Below, one piece after another: positions 10,579 to 18,815 of a stretch of DNA of 64,000 nt. A program made the position numbers and the translations under genes. Numbering within the stretch: position 1 is the stretch's first letter; the number at the start of each line of letters is the position of its first letter. Source of the stretch: Acidimicrobiaceae bacterium (GTDB taxonomy: Bacteria > Actinomycetota > Acidimicrobiia > Acidimicrobiales > Aldehydirespiratoraceae); the NCBI GenBank assembly GCA_026706815.1, contig JAPOYA010000001.1, forward strand, positions 43,790 through 107,789, read 5' to 3'. The notes beneath the pieces are model-generated. The model was not told where the DNA came from, searched no databases, and saw only the letters and a program-made list of their open reading frames with translations.

Positions 10579-10591
10579 TAGGATCGCAAGG
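10579..10591 (+). promoter_or_regulatory. Putative leaderless -10 element for xth
   Basis: TAGGAT lies 7 bp upstream of the GTG start of xth, the spacing expected for a transcript that begins at its start codon. It mirrors the kgd promoter in the same divergent spacer. Confidence 0.4.
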
Positions 10592-11374
10592 GTGCGGATT
10601 GCCACGTGGAACGTGAACTCCCTGAAAGCCCGGCTCGGGCGAGTCGAGCGCTGGCTCGAGATGTTCGAGCCGGACGTGCTGTGCCTGCAGGAGACCAAGC
10701 TGGCCGACGATGCGTTTCCGGCAGCGGCCTTCGCAGCACTCGGCTACGAAAGCCTCCATCACGGCGAGGGGCGCTGGAACGGCGTCGCGATCCTCTCGCG
10801 ATTGGGAATCGAGGATCCGATCGCTGGATTCGGCGACGGTCGGCAACGAGACGTCGATGCCCGTATCGCCTGGGCGACCTGCGGCGGCGTTCGGATCGCC
10901 TCCTGCTATGTGCCCAACGGCCGGGCGCTCGACCACGACCACTACCAGTACAAGCTCGCCTGGCTCGACCGGTTGGCAGCCGATCTCGACGGTCAATGCG
11001 TCCCCGGCGACGACGTCGTCGTCTGCGGTGACTTCAATGTCGCCCCCGAAGATCGAGACGTCTATGACCCGGCCGAGTTCACCGCCCAGACCCACACCAG
11101 CGAGCCGGAGCGCGCAAGGATCGCCGCGCTCCAAGAGTGGGGTCTCGTGGATGTTTTCCGCGAGCACCACAGTGATGGTCGTCTCTACTCGTGGTGGGAC
11201 TACCGCGGCGGCAACTTCCACAAGAAGAAGGGCATGCGCATCGACCTGTTGATGACCTCGCGCTCTGTGGCCGACACGACGGACGTGGCTTTGATCGACC
11301 GGAATGAGCGCAAGGGTCCCAAAGATGATCCCCCGAGCGACCATGCGCCCGTGCTGATCGACGGGAACCGCTAG
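10592..11374 (+). CDS. xth: Exodeoxyribonuclease III
   Basis: 260-residue AP endonuclease/3'-5' exonuclease of the EEP family, acting in base-excision repair. RIATWNVNSLKARL at the N-terminus, LQETKL metal-binding Glu, GDFNVAPEDRDVYD, RIDLLM and the C-terminal SDHAPV are the catalytic motifs. The track ORF begins 18 codons earlier, but homologues begin with MRIATWN and a GTG sits exactly there with a leaderless -10 upstream. The antiporter gene begins 4 bp after the stop. Confidence 0.94.
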   Translation: MRIATWNVNSLKARLGRVERWLEMFEPDVLCLQETKLADDAFPAAAFAALGYESLHHGEGRWNGVAILSRLGIEDPIAGFGDGRQRDVDARIAWATCGGVRIASCYVPNGRALDHDHYQYKLAWLDRLAADLDGQCVPGDDVVVCGDFNVAPEDRDVYDPAEFTAQTHTSEPERARIAALQEWGLVDVFREHHSDGRLYSWWDYRGGNFHKKKGMRIDLLMTSRSVADTTDVALIDRNERKGPKDDPPSDHAPVLIDGNR

Positions 11375-11378
11375 TGCT

Positions 11379-13505
11379 ATGTTGACTCCACTCGACGAGC
11401 ATCAACTCCTCGTCTTCTGGACGCAACTGCTGGTCTTGGTATCGGTCGCTCGCCTGTTCGGCGGTTTCATGCGCCGCATCAACCTCCCGTCGGTTATCGG
11501 GCAACTGGCTGCGGGAATCATCGTCGGCCCATCGATTTTCGGGCGTGTCTGGCCGGCCGGCTTCGAGTGGTTCCTTCCCGAAGAGGAGATCTCCTCGGGG
11601 GCGCTGCTCGCGGTCAGTTGGCTGGGGGTGGCCCTTCTGCTGGTCACTGCGGGTTTCGAGACAGACCTGGGCTTGATCAGAAGCCTCGGACGCGCGGCCG
11701 CTCTGGTAACCGGTTTCAGCCTGGTGGCGCCTCTGGTCGGTGGTCTGTTGGTCGGCGTCGCGCTGCCGGACTCCTTCTTGGGCGACGAAGCCGACCGAAC
11801 CGTGTTCGCCCTGTTCGTGGCGGCGGCACTGGCGGTCTCGGCTCTGGCGGTGATTGCCAAGATTCTGTCCGAGCTCGGTCTGATGCGCCGCGACTTCGGA
11901 CAGATCACGGTCGCTGCGGGTATGGCCAACGACGTCATCGGCTGGGTGATGCTGGCGATCTTCGCCAGCTTCGCGGCTTCCGGCGCGGTCTCGGTCCGAG
12001 TGGTGCTCGAAACGGTGCTTGGACTCGCCGCCTTTTTGGCGTTGGCGATGACGGTCGGTCAACGGCTCGTCGACAAGGCGTTGCGCTGGGTACGACGCGA
12101 CGGCGCCAACATCGCTGGGGCGATGACCGTGGTGGTGGTCACCATGCTCGTCTACGGAGTCGCCACTCAGGCTCTGGGCATCGAGGCGGTGCTGGGCGCC
12201 TTCGTGGCCGGCGTTGTGCTGCACCGCTCGCGGTTCGGCCAGCCCGAGGTGCTGCATCACATCGAATCGCTCACAACGAGCCTCCTCGCGCCGATCTTCT
12301 TCGCCACCGCGGGAATGCGCGTCGATCTCGGACTCCTCGATTCCGAGGCGCTCATGTGGGTGGGCATCGTGCTTGCGGTGGCGATCGGCGCGAAGTTCGC
12401 GGGAGCGTTCGTCGGGGCTCGCTTGGCCGGCCAGAGCCCGCGGGCCGCGGTGGCACTGGGCGCCGGCCTCAACGCCCGCGGCGCGCTTGAGATTGTGATC
12501 GCTTCTGTCGGGCTTTCGCTCGGCGTGTTCAGCGAGACGGCGTACACAGTGATCGTCATAGTTCCCGTGGTCACCTCGGTGTTCGCGGCGGTGTCGTTGC
12601 GCATGGTGGTACGCGGTTGGAGGGGCTCTGCTGAAGAACGGGAACGCCTCGATCGGGAGAAGGCCCTCAGCCAGAACCTGGTTGTGAGGTCGTCTCGGAT
12701 CCTGTTGCCGTCTCAAGGCGGGCCGGCGTCGATAGCGGCGGCGCAACTCGTGCAGTTCGCCTGGCCTACTGAGGCGCCCGCGACGCTGGTTTCTGTGGTC
12801 GACGGTGCTGAGCAGCCCGACGTCTCGGTACTGGAGGCGGTGCTCAACGAACGCGTGGTCGATCACCGGACGGTGAGCGGCAGCAATGCCGCAGCGGAGA
12901 TCACCGCCGAGTCCCGCTTGGGCTACGGAGTGATTGCGGTCGGCGTGGCCACGCGCCATGAGGGCCAGTTGTACTCGCCGATGGTCGACGAAATCCTGTT
13001 GAACGCGTCAATCCCGGTCGTCATCGTCCGCAGGGCCCGCGGGCTCGACCGTCCTCTTCCCGCTGCCTTCAGCCGGGTGCTCGTCCCGGTCACGGGCACT
13101 CGCTCTTCGAGCGCGGCTCAGGAGGTGGCGTTCAGCGTCGCTGGACAATTGGGCACCGAGGTGCTCCTCACGCATGTGCTCAACCGCAAGTCCCTCGTTC
13201 CGCGTGTGCTGAAACGCCGCACTTCGGAGTTGCATCCGAGCGAAGTGGTCGCCAAGGAGCTGATGGACATTGCCACGCTCCGGGCCGTCGACGCCGGGGT
13301 CTGGCCTCGAACCTTGATTCCCAGCACGGCGAATGTGCCGTCGGCACTGGTGGGCGTTGCCGAAGACGAAGACTGCGATCTCGTGGTTCTCGGCGCCCAG
13401 TTGCGCAACGTCGACGGTCGTCCGTTCCTGGGTCCCACGGTGGAGACGGTGCTTGAGCAATCCGATGCCAACGTCGCGGTGGTCGCCCTCCCGCGCCGCG
13501 ACTAG
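11379..13505 (+). CDS. CPA2-family cation/proton antiporter with two UspA-like domains
   Basis: 708 residues. The first ~400 form a Na+/H+ exchanger (KefB-like) membrane domain of about twelve hydrophobic segments, beginning LLVFWTQLLVLVSVARLFGG and INLPSVIGQLAAGIIVGPSIFG. The ion-binding position reads GMANDVIGWVM, an Asn-Asp pair where many CPA2 members have Asp-Asp. The C-terminal ~300 residues hold two universal-stress-protein-like folds (IPVVIVRRA, FSRVLVPVTGTRSSSAAQEVAF, CDLVVLGAQLR), probably nucleotide-binding regulators. Ion specificity (K+ or Na+) is not determined by sequence. Confidence 0.88.
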   Translation: MLTPLDEHQLLVFWTQLLVLVSVARLFGGFMRRINLPSVIGQLAAGIIVGPSIFGRVWPAGFEWFLPEEEISSGALLAVSWLGVALLLVTAGFETDLGLIRSLGRAAALVTGFSLVAPLVGGLLVGVALPDSFLGDEADRTVFALFVAAALAVSALAVIAKILSELGLMRRDFGQITVAAGMANDVIGWVMLAIFASFAASGAVSVRVVLETVLGLAAFLALAMTVGQRLVDKALRWVRRDGANIAGAMTVVVVTMLVYGVATQALGIEAVLGAFVAGVVLHRSRFGQPEVLHHIESLTTSLLAPIFFATAGMRVDLGLLDSEALMWVGIVLAVAIGAKFAGAFVGARLAGQSPRAAVALGAGLNARGALEIVIASVGLSLGVFSETAYTVIVIVPVVTSVFAAVSLRMVVRGWRGSAEERERLDREKALSQNLVVRSSRILLPSQGGPASIAAAQLVQFAWPTEAPATLVSVVDGAEQPDVSVLEAVLNERVVDHRTVSGSNAAAEITAESRLGYGVIAVGVATRHEGQLYSPMVDEILLNASIPVVIVRRARGLDRPLPAAFSRVLVPVTGTRSSSAAQEVAFSVAGQLGTEVLLTHVLNRKSLVPRVLKRRTSELHPSEVVAKELMDIATLRAVDAGVWPRTLIPSTANVPSALVGVAEDEDCDLVVLGAQLRNVDGRPFLGPTVETVLEQSDANVAVVALPRRD

Positions 13506-13566
13506 CGCGTTTGTTGTTGCCGGGCGTGGCCGGAGCCGACTTGTCGGGTGTGACCGGAAAACGGGA

Positions 13567-13596
13567 CGCGGGGGAGAGAGGAGAGAGAACCCCGCG
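13567..13596. terminator. Possible bidirectional hairpin between convergent genes
   Basis: CGCGGGG (13567-13573) and CCCCGCG (13590-13596) can pair across a 16-base purine loop between the convergent antiporter and uvrD2 genes. No T-tract follows, so intrinsic termination is only a possibility. Confidence 0.3.
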
Positions 13597-13631
13597 CCCC
13601 GCTGCGGCATCCTAGCCGCGACCTAGCCGGG

Positions 13632-15578
13632 TCAGGAGGTCGATGAATGGATGATTTCCAGGATGCGGGGGCCGAAGCGGCGGGCCATGTTGGGACCGAT
13701 GATGGCGGCGAGTTCCGCATTGGTGGACGGTTCCTGCTCGGCTATGCGGCGCAACGTGCTGTCGTGCAATACCGACCGAGGCGTGATCCGGGCAGTCTTG
13801 GCGACACCCTCGCGCCAATGCCGCAGTTCGGTCAGGAGTTCTCTGGTGCGGTCGCCCGGCTCGCCGGGGGAGCTCGGCTCTTCCAAGCGCTCGAGCAATT
13901 CGACAACCTCGTCAGGTGGGCCCACCGGGTCTTGGGACTTGTCGGCTGCGAAGGCCTCCAACCAGGGAGAGGGGGCTCGCTCGACGAGTGCGCCTCCCAC
14001 CATTCGGCTTGAACACCACATGACGTGGAGCTCCTGGCGGGCTCTGGTGGCCGCGACATAGAGCAAACGCTGCTCCTCTTGGCGTGCGGCTTGCGAGCGG
14101 GCATAAGCCACCGGAACCAACCCGTCCTCAATGCCGACTAGATGAACCACGGGCCACTCAAGTCCCTTGGCAGCGTGGAACGTGCAGAGTTCGACAGCAT
14201 CCACAGCCGCTCCGACACGATCATCACTGCGCAACGACGCCGTGAAATCGGCGACCGTGGAGCTCGGCTCAAGCACAAGATGATCCTGTGCCAGGCCGAT
14301 GAGCGTCTCGACCGAGCCGACCTGCTCGGGATCGAGGCCCCGGTCCTGTTCACGCATTCGCTCGTCGGCCAGGACCGTGGAGAGCGCGGCATCGTTGGGC
14401 CAGCGGCTCAACACGTCGACGATCTCGGGGCGACGCAGCACACCGTTGTCACGAGTTCGAGTCGGCACTCCCGAAGCCTTCAGCTGCGCTTGCAGAACCG
14501 GCAGCTGAGCGTTGGTGCGGGCCAGCACCGCCTGGTCCCGCCATGGCCTGCCCGCCTGGCGTCGGGCACGCACGGCTCGGGCCAACGCCGAGCCCTCGTC
14601 GTCACCGGCAGTCGCGGTCACAGTGGGCGGGTCGCCAGAGACCCGAGCGGCGGGTTGCGGTTCGCGCAGCAGCACCCGGGCAGCGGCGCTGAGCACTTCC
14701 GGGGTCGAGCGAAAGTTGGTCCGCAGCTTCACCACGGCGATTCCGGGAAAGTGCTGGCCGACGCGGCCGATGAAATCCGGATCGGCCCCGTTCCAGCCAT
14801 ATATGGCCTGGTCTGGGTCACCCACCAGAGCGAGCGACGACTGGGGGCCGAGCCACGCCCGCAAGACCGCGAACTGAAGGGGATTGACATCTTGGAACTC
14901 GTCGACGAACAGGTGCTGGTAGTACCAGCGTTGAGCGTCGGCGAACGCCTTCTGCCGGGTCAATACGGCATGGCAGAGAGCCAGCACATCGTCGAAGTCG
15001 ATGACCCGGCGTGTTCGCTTGGCCTCCTGGTAGGCGCCATAAGCCGATGCGGTGAAATCGGCGCTCTGCGGGGGTCGGCGCCGGGCCCGGCCGGCTTCAT
15101 CGGCGTAGCGCTCCGGGGTGATCAACCGGGCTCGAGCCCAGCCGATTTCGGTGTTGAGAGCCGCGATGGCCGCCTGCTCGAGGTTCGGGTTCGACTTCGC
15201 CAACAACGAGAATCGGCTTGCCGAGAGCTTCATATGAGATTGTTCGCAGTGATCCCAGTAGCGCCGCAGCAACGCCAGAGCCGCCGAGTGGAAGGTCCCG
15301 GCCGCCACTTCCTCCCGCATCCCCAGGGTTCGCAGCCTCGACCGCAGCTCGGACGCGGCCCGCCGGGTGAAAGTCAGTACCAGAACGCGACGAGGGTCGA
15401 TGTTGCCTTGCGCCGACTGCCAGGCCACTCGACGAGTCAGCACCCGGGTCTTGCCGGATCCTGCGCCCGCCATAATGCAGAGCGGTGAGGCGGAGGTGGT
15501 CACCGCGTCGCGTTGCTCTTCGGTCAACCCCGCCAGCAGCGTTTCGGCGGGGTCAAAAGAGTGGTCCGGCGCGATCAT
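13632..15578 (-). CDS. uvrD2: UvrD/Rep-family DNA helicase with HRDC domain (UvrD2 type)
   Basis: 648-residue superfamily 1A 3'-5' DNA helicase for repair. Walker A MAGAGSGKTRVLTRR near residue 37, VLTFTRRAASELRSRL (motif Ia), FVDEFQDVNPLQFAVL (motif II), GDPDQAIYGWNGAD (motif III), LRTNFRSTPEVL (IV), TFHAAKGLEWPVVHLVG (V) and LLYVAATRARQELHV (VI) all appear. The C-terminal ~75 residues (RITPRSVLHDSTLRRIAEQEPSTNAELAAIIG) form an HRDC domain, as in mycobacterial UvrD2. Stand-alone gene, convergent with the antiporter. Confidence 0.92.
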   Translation of the reverse strand: MIAPDHSFDPAETLLAGLTEEQRDAVTTSASPLCIMAGAGSGKTRVLTRRVAWQSAQGNIDPRRVLVLTFTRRAASELRSRLRTLGMREEVAAGTFHSAALALLRRYWDHCEQSHMKLSASRFSLLAKSNPNLEQAAIAALNTEIGWARARLITPERYADEAGRARRRPPQSADFTASAYGAYQEAKRTRRVIDFDDVLALCHAVLTRQKAFADAQRWYYQHLFVDEFQDVNPLQFAVLRAWLGPQSSLALVGDPDQAIYGWNGADPDFIGRVGQHFPGIAVVKLRTNFRSTPEVLSAAARVLLREPQPAARVSGDPPTVTATAGDDEGSALARAVRARRQAGRPWRDQAVLARTNAQLPVLQAQLKASGVPTRTRDNGVLRRPEIVDVLSRWPNDAALSTVLADERMREQDRGLDPEQVGSVETLIGLAQDHLVLEPSSTVADFTASLRSDDRVGAAVDAVELCTFHAAKGLEWPVVHLVGIEDGLVPVAYARSQAARQEEQRLLYVAATRARQELHVMWCSSRMVGGALVERAPSPWLEAFAADKSQDPVGPPDEVVELLERLEEPSSPGEPGDRTRELLTELRHWREGVAKTARITPRSVLHDSTLRRIAEQEPSTNAELAAIIGPNMARRFGPRILEIIHSSTS

Positions 15579-15638
15579 TCCCGCACCTTAGAACGCGCGC
15601 AAATAAGTGAGAGCTTTCGAGCAGCAATGCGTTATCCC

Positions 15639-15677
15639 CCGCTCTTTGTTCGCTTCGCTCACAGGGCCGCTCGGGCC
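15639..15677 (-). repeat. Copy of dispersed GAGCGGCCC-GTGAGCG-AGCGAACA element
   Basis: Reverse complement reads ggcccgagcggccctgtgag then cgaagcgaacaaagagcgg, nearly identical to sequences at 25290-25330 and 29268-29302. It lies in the spacer between uvrD2 and the protease gene. Confidence 0.75.
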
Positions 15678-15679
15678 AC

Positions 15680-15734
15680 GGCCCCGCAAATCAAGCTGCT
15701 GCGATTCAAAATCCTGTCGCCTATTTGCGGGGCC
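15680..15734. repeat. 12-bp perfect inverted repeat
   Basis: ggccccgcaaat (15680-15691) and atttgcggggcc (15723-15734) can form a 12-bp stem with a 31-base loop upstream of the protease start. It could attenuate or insulate transcription; no T-run follows. Confidence 0.55.
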
Positions 15735-15765
15735 TCTTAGCGAGCAGATCGTTAGCCTCTGGCAG

Positions 15766-16110
15766 GTGGAACCGCTGAACCCGCTGCGTTTTGAACGGTT
15801 GGTGGCTGAAGTCATCGATGCGCTTCCGCCGGAGCTGGGGAGCATGATGGAGAACGTTGCGGTCGTGGTCGAAGATCGGCATCCGACAGAGGACCTTCTC
15901 GGCTTGTACGAGGGCGTTCCGCTCACTGAGCGGGAAACCTACGGCGCCTTCGAGATGCCCGACAAGATCAGCGTCTACCGGCTGCCGCTGTGCGAGATGT
16001 GCCGAGACGAAACCGAACTGGCGGACGAGATCGAAATTACTGTCATCCACGAGATCGCCCATCACTTCGGCATCGATGACGACTCGCTGCACACAATGGG
16101 TTGGGGTTAG
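15766..16110 (+). CDS. Small zincin-like metallopeptidase
   Basis: About 114 residues of the minimal metalloprotease family typified by TTHA0227. The zinc site is VIHEIAHHFGIDDDSLHTMGWG (HExxHxxGxxD). RFERLVAEVIDALPPEL and VVVEDRHPTEDLLGLYEG are the other conserved blocks. The track ORF begins at 15607, but its first 50 codons run through the dispersed repeat and inverted repeat and look non-coding; GTG 15766 gives the length usual for the family. Substrate unknown. Confidence 0.85.
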   Translation: MEPLNPLRFERLVAEVIDALPPELGSMMENVAVVVEDRHPTEDLLGLYEGVPLTERETYGAFEMPDKISVYRLPLCEMCRDETELADEIEITVIHEIAHHFGIDDDSLHTMGWG

Positions 16111-16168
16111 GACGCAGGTCGGGATTGAGGCGCGGTCGGGGTTAGGACGCGGGTCGGGGTCAAGACGC
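16101..16168. repeat. Four 17-18 bp repeats over two convergent stop codons
   Basis: ttggggttaggacgcagg, tcgggattgaggcgcgg, tcggggttaggacgcggg, tcggggtcaagacgcc. The first contains the TAG of the protease gene and the last contains the minus-strand TGA of the ABC ATPase gene. Confidence 0.75.
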
Positions 16169-17110
16169 CTGACTGAGGCGCGCCACGCGGCTCGGGTCGA
16201 TTCTCAAGTGGACACGGTCGCCCGCCGCGGCGGCTTCACCGACGCGGAAGCGGAGTTCGCCCAGCGCAGTGTCGACAGTCAGGTCGTAGTAGCCGCCCCT
16301 GAAACGCGAAGCGACCACTGTCCCCTCCAGTTCGCCGTCAGCGGCGACCGTCGCGGCGTCGCGGCGGATCACCTCGAGTCGCGGACCACGGGTCACGATG
16401 TTGCGATGACCCAGGAACTCAGCGACCGCGACCGTACGCGGATCGGCCCAAACCTCTCCGGGAGGCCCGACCCGCAGGATGCGCCCCGACTCCATCACCA
16501 CGAGCCGGTCGGCAAGGCTGAACGCCTCGTCGTGATCATGGGTCACATGAATAGCCGTCGTGCCCGCCTCAGAGAGAACCTGAGGCAACTCGTCAGTCAA
16601 ACGGTCGCGCAGACCGCGGTCAAGCGAGCCGAACGGCTCGTCAAGCAACAGCAGGGAGGGGTTCGGCGCCAAGGACCTCGCCAAAGCCACCCGCTGCGCC
16701 TCTCCCCCCGACAGAGTCGCGACGTCTCGGGACTCGAAACCGCCAAGACCCACCAGCGCCAACAGATCACGGACCCGTTGCGCCCTCTGAGCCGGCGCCA
16801 AGCCCGCCATGCGCAGGCCGAACTCGACGTTGCCCGCCACATCATGATGCGGAAACAAAGTGCGTTGCTGGAACATCAGACCGATGCCCCTTTGATGCGG
16901 CAGCAGTGCGACGGCGTCCGCCCCGTTGATCAGGACTCGGCCGGAATCGGGTTTTTGGAGTCCGGCGACGACTCGCAGCATCGTCGACTTGCCGCAACCG
17001 CTGGGACCGAGGATCACCACCAGTTCACCACTGGAGATTTCAAGCGACGCGTTGTCGACGGCCGACACGTTGCCGAAACGAACCGATACCGAATCCAGTT
17101 CCCAGTTCAC
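16160..17110 (-). CDS. thiQ: Thiamine ABC transporter ATP-binding protein (ThiQ-like)
   Basis: About 316 residues. ABC ATPase energising uptake through ThiP. Walker A GPSGCGKSTMLRVVAGL, Q-loop QQRTLFPHHDVAGNVEFGL, signature LSGGEAQRVALARSLAPNPSLLLLDEPFGSLD, and a C-terminal extension (EGTVVASRFRGGYYDLTVDT) resembling TOBE domains. GTG 17110 is chosen because VNWELDSVSVRFG matches where the family begins; GTG 17164 and the track start 17203 are also in frame but translate the repeat. Third gene of a TPP-riboswitch operon, which is the main argument for thiamine rather than iron or polyamine as substrate. Confidence 0.85.
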   Translation of the reverse strand: MNWELDSVSVRFGNVSAVDNASLEISSGELVVILGPSGCGKSTMLRVVAGLQKPDSGRVLINGADAVALLPHQRGIGLMFQQRTLFPHHDVAGNVEFGLRMAGLAPAQRAQRVRDLLALVGLGGFESRDVATLSGGEAQRVALARSLAPNPSLLLLDEPFGSLDRGLRDRLTDELPQVLSEAGTTAIHVTHDHDEAFSLADRLVVMESGRILRVGPPGEVWADPRTVAVAEFLGHRNIVTRGPRLEVIRRDAATVAADGELEGTVVASRFRGGYYDLTVDTALGELRFRVGEAAAAGDRVHLRIDPSRVARLSQAS

Positions 17111-17176
17111 GGCGTTCCCCGGTTCACGGCGTTCCCCCGGTTCACGGCGTTCCCTCCGGTTCACGGCATCCACCGG
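17105..17176. repeat. Four copies of an RBS-GTG unit before thiQ
   Basis: On the minus strand a unit like CCGGGGGAACGCCGTGAAC is repeated four times with lengths of 17-19 bp. GTG codons fall at 17164, 17145, 17127 and 17110, each preceded by a G-rich run; only 17164 and 17110 are in frame with thiQ. Confidence 0.85.
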
Positions 17177-17177
17177 C

Positions 17178-18815
17178 TCACAGGAAGTCCTGTTCGGTTC
17201 CACGAGCCGCTTCGATCGCCACCACTGACAGGGCTACGACGGCCATCAGCACGACGGCCAGCGCCATTGCCTGCCCCCGCAGCAAATCGCCGGGAGTCGA
17301 CAGCAGTCGGAACAGCGCCAGGGGAGCAGTGAGGGTCTCGGGACGGCGGGGCAGAAACGAAGTCGCCCCGAATTCACCAAGCGACACGGCGAAGGCGAAA
17401 CCAGCCCCGACCAACATTCCCCGGCCCGCGATCGGCAGGTCGACGAGGCGGCGCACTCGTCCGGGGGAGGCGCCCAGCACGGCTGCCGCCTCGCGGATCT
17501 GCGGATCGATCCGACGCAGCACCGGAACCATGGTCCGCACCACGAACGGCGTTCCAACCAGGGCGTGGGCAATCGGAATGATCCACCGCGAAGTACGCAG
17601 ATCGAGCGGTGGTTCGTCGAGAGCGATGAGAATCCCGAACCCGATGGTCACAGCCGATGTTCCGAGCGGAAGGGTCAGGCCCAAGTCGAAAATACGGCGG
17701 AGGCTCAAGCGTCCGTGGACCACCACGAACGCGGTCAGCGTGCCGACCGTCAACGCCATCGCCGCGGCAGTGACCGCGAAGGCCAAAGAGGTGCCCAACG
17801 CGGTCGCTGCCGAAGCCGGAAGCTGGGGAACACGTTCGGTCAGTGCCCGATAGTGGTCGAGCCCGTAGCCGTCGCCGACGGCCAGTGAGCGTTCGACGAG
17901 GATCGCTATCGGTCCGCCGAGCAGGACCGCCATCATCGCTGAGCTCGCCCACATGAAGGCCCGGCGCGGCGGCTTCGGCGGGCGATGAACGACCCCTGTC
18001 GGCGCCGGCCGCCGGCGCTCGAGTCGAGTGGCCGCTGCGATCAGAGCCAGCACCGTGAAGAGTTGCAGCAGAGCCAGAGCCGCCGCGGAGCGAAGGTCGC
18101 CGCGGGTGACGGCTTGACGATAGATCTCCGTTTCCAGAGTCGCCCGACGCGGTCCGCCGAGCAGCAGGACTACTCCGAATGAGGTGAACGAGAAGAGGAA
18201 GACGATCGCGCAAGCCGAGGCGACGGCCGGCCGCAGCCTCGGCAGCGTCACCGCCCAGAACGTCTGGATCGGTCCGGCCCCCAGCACGCGGGCCTGCTCC
18301 TCGAGATGGTGGTCCAGACCGCTCCAGAACGACCCGACAATGCGCACCACCACCGCGTAGTTGAAGAACACATGTGCGAGCAGGACCGCCCACACCGTAT
18401 GCCGCAGACGAAAGTCGCCCTGATCGAGTCCGAACCGGAAGAAGAGCCCTTCGAAGGCGCCGGCGACCACCACCGTCGGAAGCACGAAGGGCACGGTGAC
18501 CAGCCCTCGGACCAAGTGTCGCCGCCGACTCCTCAGCCGGGAAACGAGCGCCGCCGCCGGCAGCGCCACCACCAGCGTGATCGCGGTGGAGACCAGCGCC
18601 TGCCAAACGGTGAACCAAACGACGCCGCGGGTCCGCGGCGAAGCGAACAGGTCTGACATCGGCCTGAGCCCCTCCTCGCCGAGGCCGCGCCACAGGATCG
18701 CCCCGACCGGATACACGAAGAACACCGCCAAGAAGGCTGCGGGCACCCCGACCGCAACCCAACGGGCGGCAAGTCCCCCTATCCGAGGACGATTTCGACC
18801 CACCGGTCCGTCCAT
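17178..18815 (-). CDS. thiP: Thiamine ABC transporter permease, fused double domain (ThiP-like)
   Basis: 545-residue inner-membrane permease with two tandem halves, each with about six transmembrane segments and an EAA-type loop (EEQARVLGAGPIQTFWAVTLPRLRP in the first, REAAAVLGASPGRVRRLVDLPIAGRG in the second), the arrangement of ThiP and related Fbp-type fused permeases. Its start overlaps the thiB end by 37 bp (GTG 18803 would still overlap), and thiQ follows, so the three are one operon. Substrate assignment rests on the riboswitch. Confidence 0.87.
   Translation of the reverse strand: MDGPVGRNRPRIGGLAARWVAVGVPAAFLAVFFVYPVGAILWRGLGEEGLRPMSDLFASPRTRGVVWFTVWQALVSTAITLVVALPAAALVSRLRSRRRHLVRGLVTVPFVLPTVVVAGAFEGLFFRFGLDQGDFRLRHTVWAVLLAHVFFNYAVVVRIVGSFWSGLDHHLEEQARVLGAGPIQTFWAVTLPRLRPAVASACAIVFLFSFTSFGVVLLLGGPRRATLETEIYRQAVTRGDLRSAAALALLQLFTVLALIAAATRLERRRPAPTGVVHRPPKPPRRAFMWASSAMMAVLLGGPIAILVERSLAVGDGYGLDHYRALTERVPQLPASAATALGTSLAFAVTAAAMALTVGTLTAFVVVHGRLSLRRIFDLGLTLPLGTSAVTIGFGILIALDEPPLDLRTSRWIIPIAHALVGTPFVVRTMVPVLRRIDPQIREAAAVLGASPGRVRRLVDLPIAGRGMLVGAGFAFAVSLGEFGATSFLPRRPETLTAPLALFRLLSTPGDLLRGQAMALAVVLMAVVALSVVAIEAARGTEQDFL

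Noticed and set aside
11079-12959. 626-aa minus-strand ORF opposite the antiporter
   Set aside because: His/Arg/Asp-rich with no domain; antisense shadow of a clear membrane protein.
15607-15765. Upstream part of the track ORF for the zinc protease
   Set aside because: It translates the dispersed repeat and an inverted repeat and adds residues absent from this minimal family.
16860-17332. Plus-strand ORF 15857-17332 covering thiQ
   Set aside because: A frame-shifted read of the protease end and antisense of thiQ; repeats keep it open.
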